Position numbers and translations under genes: made by a program
In this document: in pieces, positions 33,375 through 38,139 of the stretch
How positions within the stretch are numbered: position 1 is the stretch's first letter
Layout of the letters: each line of letters begins with the position of its first letter
Source of the DNA: an uncultured Alphaproteobacteria bacterium
Lineage (GTDB): Bacteria > Pseudomonadota > Alphaproteobacteria > Micropepsales > Micropepsaceae
Direction: 5' to 3'
Assembly: GCA_902825865.1 (NCBI GenBank)
Contig: CADECX010000031.1
Location: 1-38,139 of the forward strand
DNA: 38,139 nt
The notes under the pieces: generated by a model
What the model saw: the letters and a program-made list of their open reading frames with translations, nothing else
Told to the model about the DNA's origin: nothing
Database searches by the model: none

Positions 33375-33814
33375 GGCTGTACGGCCAACTCATTAGGTTT
33401 CGATGAATGCCAGAATCGGCGAAATTCTACACAGACTGACTTCCCGCGCACTTGCGGCGGCGCGTACCCCATCTTCTCGACACGTTGCATCACAGAAAAC
33501 ATACAGTTTGTTGTTGCCTTGAACGTATTTTGCATTTTATCGCCCGGGAAGAACTTCGGGTTGGTGCCAAACGCAATCGATCCATCGGTACGAACCACCA
33601 CAGAAAATCCTGCATAGCCTTGGCAAGTTTCCACGAAAGTTCGCGGAATCGAAAATAGATCTGGCTGCTTCGTGATGATGAGCCTGCCACCCTGAGATTC
33701 GAATTGGTCACCGGACATTAAGGAAGGACAGTTTGCGTAGGGATCGCGTGGAAAGGCGCTGGCACTAGTTGCGATCGCAACCATTAACCCCGCCATGAAT
33801 GGACGAGCGTACAT
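33371..33814 (-). CDS. Small secreted protein with four cysteines, possible TonB-C-like fold
   Basis: A 147-residue protein with a signal peptide (MYARPFMAGLMVAIATSASA, 1-20) and mature cysteines C29, C64, C104 and C128, suggesting two disulfides in the periplasm. The region 67-135 (GFSVVVRTDGSI...YAPPQVRGKSVCVEF) resembles TonB C-terminal domains, but there is no N-terminal anchor beyond the signal. GC is visibly lower than in nadE and gltX (one 60-base row, 33481-33540, is 35 percent), as if acquired. It overlaps nadE by one base (TGATG) and gltX by four, so it is translated with them. Function unknown. Confidence 0.72.
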   Translation of the reverse strand: MYARPFMAGLMVAIATSASAFPRDPYANCPSLMSGDQFESQGGRLIITKQPDLFSIPRTFVETCQGYAGFSVVVRTDGSIAFGTNPKFFPGDKMQNTFKATTNCMFSVMQRVEKMGYAPPQVRGKSVCVEFRRFWHSSKPNELAVQP

Positions 33815-35472
33815 CAACGCGCATCCCGGAACGCATTGGTGATGGGATAGCGCCGGTCGCGGCCGAAATTGCGGCTGCTGATCTTGACCCCGGGCGGGGC
33901 CTGGCGGCGCTTATATTCCGAAATATACAAAAGATGCTCCACCCGCTTGACCGTGGCGGGATCATAGCCCCGCGCCACCGTATCCTCGAAACTGCATTCC
34001 CGCTCCACCAGACATTCCAGAATGCCGTCCAGAACATCGTAAGGTGGCAGGGAATCCTGGTCGGTCTGGTTGGCGCGCAGCTCGGCGGTGGGCGGCTTTT
34101 CGATGATGCGTTCGGGGATCACCCGGCCCCGGGGTCCCAAGGCGCCTGCGGGGGAATTTGTGTTGCGCCAATGGCTCAGCCGGAACACCTCCGTCTTGTA
34201 GATGTCCTTCAGCACATTATAGCCGCCGCACATGTCGCCATAGAGGGTGGCATAACCCACGCTCATCTCGCTCTTGTTGCCGGTGGTCAGAACCATGGGT
34301 CCGAATTTATTGGACAGCGCCATCAGGATCACGCCGCGCAGGCGCGACTGGATATTTTCTTCGGTGGTGCCGGTCTGGGTGCCGGCGAAAGGGGCCGCCA
34401 ATGTTTCGCCCAGCGCGGCGACCGCGCGCTCGATCTCGATGGTTTCATACGCCACGCCCAAGAGGCGGGCGCAGGCATCGGCGTCTTCCAGGCTTTCCCG
34501 GCTGGTATAGCGCGACGGCAGCATCACACAGCGCACGCGGCTTGCGCCCAGCGCATCCACCGCCACCGCCGCCGACAGAGCGGAGTCGATGCCGCCCGAC
34601 AGGCCCAGCACCACGCCGGGAAAGCGGTTCTTGTTCACATAGTCGCGCAGCGCCAGCGTCATGGCGCGATAGACCTGGGACGAACGGTCCTCCGCGATGA
34701 ATTTATCGCCGGAGGCGCAATTCCATTTTCCGGACCCGTCGCGCGACCATTCGGTGATGACCACACGCTCTTCCCAACCCGGCAGTGCCGTGGCGATGGA
34801 CGTGTCCGCGTTCAGCACAAAAGAGGCGCCGTCATAGACCACCTCGTCCTGGCCGCCGAGCTGGTTGAGGTAGATCAGCGGCAGGCCGGATTCCTTCACG
34901 CGGCTCGCGGCAAGCTCCAACCGCACATCTTCCTTGCCGGCCTCAAAGGGCGAGCCATTGGGCACACAGAGAATCTCCGCGCCGTTTTCGGCCAGACAGG
35001 CGGTGACCTGTGCCTTCCAGATATCCTCGCAGATCGGAATCCCCAGCCGCACACCGCGCACCGTCAGCGGCTTGGGCGCCGGCCCCGGCGCGAACACGCG
35101 CTTCTCGTCGAACACGCCGTAATTGGGCAGATCGACCTTGAAGCTCTTGCCCGCGATCTTGCCGCCGTCGCACAGCAGCACCGCATTGTAGAGCTTGCCC
35201 TCTTCCACCCAGGGCGAGCCCATCAGGATGGCGGGCCCGCCATCTTGGGTGTCGCGCGCCAGTGTTTCCACCGCGGCGCGGGCCTCCTCTTGGAGCGCGG
35301 GCTTGAGCACCAGATCTTCTGGTGAATAGCCAACGATAAAGAGTTCGGAGAACAGGATGACATCGGCATTGGCGGCCTGGGCCCGGGCGGCACGGGCACG
35401 CGCCAGATTGCCGGCGATGTCGCCCATCACCGGATTCAGCTGCGCCAAGGCAATGCGATAACGATCAGGCAT
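33814..35472 (-). CDS. nadE: Glutamine-dependent NAD+ synthetase
   Basis: A 552-residue enzyme that amidates nicotinic acid adenine dinucleotide to NAD+. The N-terminal nitrilase-type glutaminase has the triad E43, K112 and C148 (GIPICEDIW). The C-terminal synthetase has the ATP-binding SGGIDS (292-297) and TTGNKSEMSVGY further on. Length and domain order are standard for the glutamine-dependent form. It lies 32 bases from the Gfo/Idh gene upstream and is probably co-transcribed with the small secreted protein and gltX. Confidence 0.94.
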   Translation of the reverse strand: MPDRYRIALAQLNPVMGDIAGNLARARAARAQAANADVILFSELFIVGYSPEDLVLKPALQEEARAAVETLARDTQDGGPAILMGSPWVEEGKLYNAVLLCDGGKIAGKSFKVDLPNYGVFDEKRVFAPGPAPKPLTVRGVRLGIPICEDIWKAQVTACLAENGAEILCVPNGSPFEAGKEDVRLELAASRVKESGLPLIYLNQLGGQDEVVYDGASFVLNADTSIATALPGWEERVVITEWSRDGSGKWNCASGDKFIAEDRSSQVYRAMTLALRDYVNKNRFPGVVLGLSGGIDSALSAAVAVDALGASRVRCVMLPSRYTSRESLEDADACARLLGVAYETIEIERAVAALGETLAAPFAGTQTGTTEENIQSRLRGVILMALSNKFGPMVLTTGNKSEMSVGYATLYGDMCGGYNVLKDIYKTEVFRLSHWRNTNSPAGALGPRGRVIPERIIEKPPTAELRANQTDQDSLPPYDVLDGILECLVERECSFEDTVARGYDPATVKRVEHLLYISEYKRRQAPPGVKISSRNFGRDRRYPITNAFRDAR

Positions 35473-35504
35473 GACCGTTTTCTACAGGTTGACGGTGATG
35501 GCTA

Positions 35505-36488
35505 CTAGCGGCGGCCTGCCGCAACACGGTTCTGCGTCGCCCGCAGAGGTACCGCCACGCCGGAGGCTTCCTCGATCCAAAGCGCCGTTTCCAGCGCTTG
35601 CGCCGCCTGCTCGGGCGTCACCAGGGCATCCACCCCGGCCTGGACCGCATCGATAAAGCCCGCCACCGATTCGCCCAGGGGATCGCCCAGTTCCAGGGCG
35701 CCCAGCGGGCGCGGCGTGGTGTTGTGGACATGGCGGGAGAGGAAATCGATCTCAACCACGCCATCAGCGTAAACAGCGCGCAGCCCGCGCTTGCGCTCGC
35801 TGGCGACGCGGCTGGTTTCCAGCTTGGCGATGGTGCCATTGGCAAAGCGCAGCAAAGCGAAGACTTCGTCGGCATGGGGGCCATATTCGATCAGCCCTTC
35901 GGCCCGCACATCCACCACCGCGCCCGGCACCAACGTGTGCACCAGGTCGAGATCGTGGATCATCAAATCCAGCACCACCGAGACATCGTCGCCGCGCCCG
36001 GTCCAGGGACCCTGACGCCAGCAGGTGATTTCCAGCGGCGTTTCGCGGTGATCGAGCAGGCCGGTGCGCGCGAAAACAAAGCGCTCCTGATGGCCGACCG
36101 ACAGGATCATGCCGGTCTTGCGCGACAGTTCCACAAGCTCGGCGGCTTCTTGCATGGTGGTGGCGATCGGCTTTTCCACCAGCACATGGGCGCCGGCATT
36201 CAGGAAGGCGCGCACCATTTCGGCATGGGTGATGGCGGGCGAACAAATGCTGACCAGATCGACCTTGCCCAGCAATTCGCGCCAATCACCGACGACGCTG
36301 CAGCCGTGATGCGCCTTGGCCTTGGCGCGCATATCGGGATTGGGATCGGCAATGGCGAAGAGTTCCACATTCTTGCCGGTATGACTCAAGGCCTTGTATT
36401 TGGTGGCGTGGTGGTGACCGAACACACCGGCGCCAACAACGGCAGCCTTCAGCGGTCCATTTTCGGGCACGCGGCGACGCAGAAACAA
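35505..36488 (-). CDS. Gfo/Idh/MocA family oxidoreductase
   Basis: A 327-residue NAD(P)-dependent enzyme, usually acting on a sugar, inositol or NDP-sugar. The Rossmann part shows VVGAGVFGHHH (17-27) and SICSPAITHAE (80-90), then EKPIA (105-109), in which the Lys is catalytic, and MIHDLDL (176-182) with H178. The start is TTG at 36488, supported by AGGA 9 bases upstream; a GTG at 36470 is the alternative. Substrate is not deducible; a nucleotide-sugar dehydrogenase is plausible. It is preceded by an AT-rich stretch with an inverted repeat. Confidence 0.83.
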   Translation of the reverse strand: MFLRRRVPENGPLKAAVVGAGVFGHHHATKYKALSHTGKNVELFAIADPNPDMRAKAKAHHGCSVVGDWRELLGKVDLVSICSPAITHAEMVRAFLNAGAHVLVEKPIATTMQEAAELVELSRKTGMILSVGHQERFVFARTGLLDHRETPLEITCWRQGPWTGRGDDVSVVLDLMIHDLDLVHTLVPGAVVDVRAEGLIEYGPHADEVFALLRFANGTIAKLETSRVASERKRGLRAVYADGVVEIDFLSRHVHNTTPRPLGALELGDPLGESVAGFIDAVQAGVDALVTPEQAAQALETALWIEEASGVAVPLRATQNRVAAGRR

Positions 36489-36567
36489 GATTGGGAATCC
36501 TCAGGAAAAGAGGCCCCTATAAGGAACCGCCACAGGGCAAGCCGCCAGCAAAGAAATGTTGCGGCTT

Positions 36568-36601
36568 ATTACCATATAACCACTTGATATTACTTGGTAT
36601 T
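36568..36601. promoter_or_regulatory. AT-rich imperfect palindrome upstream of the Gfo/Idh gene
   Basis: Arms ATTACCATATAA (36568-36579) and TTACTTGGTATT (36590-36601) match at 9 of 12 positions with a 10-base spacer. It straddles the stop codon of the upstream membrane-protein gene, 80 bases before the TTG at 36488, in markedly AT-rich DNA. An ATGTTGCG half site, like those at 263-279, lies beside it at 36556-36563. Confidence 0.35.
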
Positions 36602-37381
36602 TTCCGGTGCTGAGGCCAGCAAAGAAGCCAAGGCGGCGACAATCAGGTAGGCCAGCATCAAGGGCGCCAGGCCGATCAGCAGCGCGCCGGTGACGTCGCC
36701 GAATGCACTGCAATGCAGCCAGGGATAGGCGGAACCGACAAACAGGAACTGGATGCTGACCACCGCCACGATTCCGAACAGGAAGGCGCGCAAAGTCGGG
36801 CCCAATATCTGGGGCCGGTCGCTGGCTTCCAGCCGGATCAATCCGGCCTGAAGTTTCAGCCGCGAGGCGGCGCTGGCGAGATAGATCGCGGCCAACAGCC
36901 AGGCGAAAGCGGCGGCGAAAACCCGCCCGCCATCCATGGTGCAAACCTCCAGCGCCGAAACCAGCGCCCGCTGACCCGGCACCACGAAATAGATCGCGGC
37001 CAGCAATTCGTCCACGGCGCGAAAGATCGGGTCCGGCAGATGTCCCACCGTGAAGCGATCCATATTGGCGGGCGCGAAGAAAGCCTGGTTCAGAAAACTC
37101 AGGATGACGAAAATCATGAACACGGCTTCGTCGAACCCGGGAATGAAGTCATGCAGCCTGAGCTGTCCGAGCCAAGGCTCCTTTCCGACATGCCCGGCCG
37201 AAGCGCCAAACCCGCCCACGAACAAAAGGCCCATGGCGATAAACAGCAAGGCACAGATGGCAATGCCGGGCAGCAGCGTGGCCAACGGCGCACCTTGCAT
37301 GAGATTGAGCCGCAAGGCATGGGCGGCCGCAAACAGGCAGAAGACTATCCAGCCCTTCGCGAGCAGCCGCGCCATGCCCAT
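36590..37381 (-). CDS. Multi-span membrane protein of unknown function
   Basis: A 263-residue protein with about six hydrophobic segments (near 10-24, 33-58, 85-100, 155-172, 200-218 and 230-255). A loop of about 55 residues at 100-150 holds MDRFTVGHLPDP, and there are cysteines at about 147 and 223. I recognise no family. The ATG at 37381 is followed by another at 37375; either may be used. It lies 60 bases after the DAHP synthase stop and about 100 bases before the Gfo/Idh gene, so operon membership is unclear. Confidence 0.65.
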   Translation of the reverse strand: MGMARLLAKGWIVFCLFAAAHALRLNLMQGAPLATLLPGIAICALLFIAMGLLFVGGFGASAGHVGKEPWLGQLRLHDFIPGFDEAVFMIFVILSFLNQAFFAPANMDRFTVGHLPDPIFRAVDELLAAIYFVVPGQRALVSALEVCTMDGGRVFAAAFAWLLAAIYLASAASRLKLQAGLIRLEASDRPQILGPTLRAFLFGIVAVVSIQFLFVGSAYPWLHCSAFGDVTGALLIGLAPLMLAYLIVAALASLLASAPENTK

Positions 37382-37441
37382 CAGCGTTTTTCCTGGCTCG
37401 CGCGGCGCGTGATCATGTCCGGTGAACCGCGCCCCGTTTGA

Positions 37442-38139
37442 TCAGGCCGAAACGGCCAGCCCTGACTGCTTCATCCGCTCGTCGCGGATACCTTGGGCGA
37501 TCAGGAATGCCAGTTCCAGCGCCTGGCTGGCATTGAGACGCGGATCGCAGGCGGTCTGATAACGGTCCTGCAGATCGATTTCCTTCAAGCCCTGCGCCCC
37601 GCCCAGGCATTCGGTGACATTCTGGCCGGTCATCTCGAAATGCACGCCGCCGGCATGGGTGCCTTCGGCGCGATGGATGGCGAAGAAGCTGCGCACTTCC
37701 TCCAGCACCCGTTCCACAGGCCGGGTCTTGTAGCCCGACTGGAGCTTGATGGTGTTGCCGTGCATGGGATCGGATGACCACACGACCTTGGCGCCTTCCC
37801 GCTTCACGGCGCGGATCAGCGGCGGCAATTTCTCGGCCACCTTGTCGGCGCCGAAGCGGGCGATCAGGGTGAGCCGGCCGGGAATATTGCCCGGATTCAA
37901 GGCCGCGATCAGGCGCAAGAGATCGTCGGGCTCAAGGCTCGGCCCGCATTTCAGGCCGATGGGATTCTTGATGCCGCGCATGAATTCGACATGGGCGCCG
38001 TCGAGCTGGCGGGTGCGGTCGCCGATCCACAGCATATGGGCGGATGTGTCGTACCAGTCGCCGCTGGTGGAATCGACGCGGGTCATCGCCTGCTCGTAGG
38101 GCAAGAGCAGCGCTTCGTGCGAGGTATAGAAGTCGGTGG
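37442..38139 (-). CDS. Class II 3-deoxy-D-arabino-heptulosonate 7-phosphate (DAHP) synthase, C-terminal part (cut by window edge)
   Basis: The last 232 codons of the first enzyme of the shikimate pathway, joining phosphoenolpyruvate and erythrose 4-phosphate. The frame is open to the right edge and enters with [17 protein letters not shown], a strongly conserved class II stretch. [21 protein letters not shown] and [17 protein letters not shown] supply substrate- and metal-binding residues (His, Glu, Asp), and [19 protein letters not shown] is the normal C-terminus. The start lies outside the window. Confidence 0.93.
   Translation of the reverse strand, partial: TDFYTSHEALLLPYEQAMTRVDSTSGDWYDTSAHMLWIGDRTRQLDGAHVEFMRGIKNPIGLKCGPSLEPDDLLRLIAALNPGNIPGRLTLIARFGADKVAEKLPPLIRAVKREGAKVVWSSDPMHGNTIKLQSGYKTRPVERVLEEVRSFFAIHRAEGTHAGGVHFEMTGQNVTECLGGAQGLKEIDLQDRYQTACDPRLNASQALELAFLIAQGIRDERMKQSGLAVSA

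Noticed and set aside
33799..35325. 508-codon plus-strand frame opposite nadE
   Set aside because: Antisense to a fully conserved NAD synthetase; the product is Arg/His/Gly rich and without domain character.

Overview
The window looks like a chromosomal segment of a GC-rich alphaproteobacterium. The evidence is a two-domain cold-shock protein, an RhlE-type helicase, a short single-domain GltX, an Atm1-type exporter, many 4-base ATGA/TTGA gene overlaps, and intergenic palindromes of the CTTCGACAAGCTCAG and CCTCCCCC...GGGGGAGG kinds. I do not name a genus. I see no tRNA, rRNA, insertion sequence, phage gene or CRISPR array.

Layout. (1) 1-107 is the start of an exported protein, divergent from (2) 485-6939, five overlapping glycan genes: a TPR/GT41 O-GlcNAc-transferase-like protein, a GT2 glycosyltransferase, a YvcK/CofD-like protein fused to a second GT2-like domain, a sugar nucleotidyltransferase and an NDP-sugar epimerase. 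The 377-base divergent region holds several CGCAA/TTGCG palindromes. (3) 7023-9981 carries a cytochrome c, a PQQ dehydrogenase and an RraA/HMG-aldolase-like protein. (4) A GntR/FCD regulator (10055-10705) diverges from an Ldh2-type dehydrogenase, an iron alcohol dehydrogenase and an aldehyde dehydrogenase (10800-14543); with block 3 this reads as an oxidative catabolic locus of unknown substrate. (5) selO. (6) 16200-23452 is a polysaccharide block of lower GC: Wzx flippase, CelD-like acetyltransferase, exosortase-A-type O-antigen ligase, polysaccharide deacetylase, GT2, a second deacetylase-like protein and a 49-residue membrane peptide. (7) 23449-28929 is housekeeping: DUF188, rhlE, csp, an ABC exporter with a 30-residue membrane peptide encoded in front of it, and a LOG protein. 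(8) 29043-38139, all on the minus strand, holds metabolic genes: cimA, cysS, gltX, a low-GC secreted protein, nadE, a Gfo/Idh oxidoreductase, a membrane protein and a class II DAHP synthase cut by the window edge.

The best candidate for something undescribed is block 2. A five-gene unit with 4-base overlaps combines a human-OGT-like glycosyltransferase, enzymes that could make an activated sugar, and a YvcK-GT fusion. YvcK proteins are known to bind UDP-sugars and CofD proteins form phosphodiesters, so the fusion could sense, load or transfer a sugar or phosphosugar. The function is inferred; the gene order, fusion and motifs are read directly from the sequence. Secondary candidates are two small single-span membrane peptides coupled to larger genes, a hairpin that covers the wzx ribosome-binding region, and a low-GC four-cysteine secreted protein lodged between nadE and gltX.
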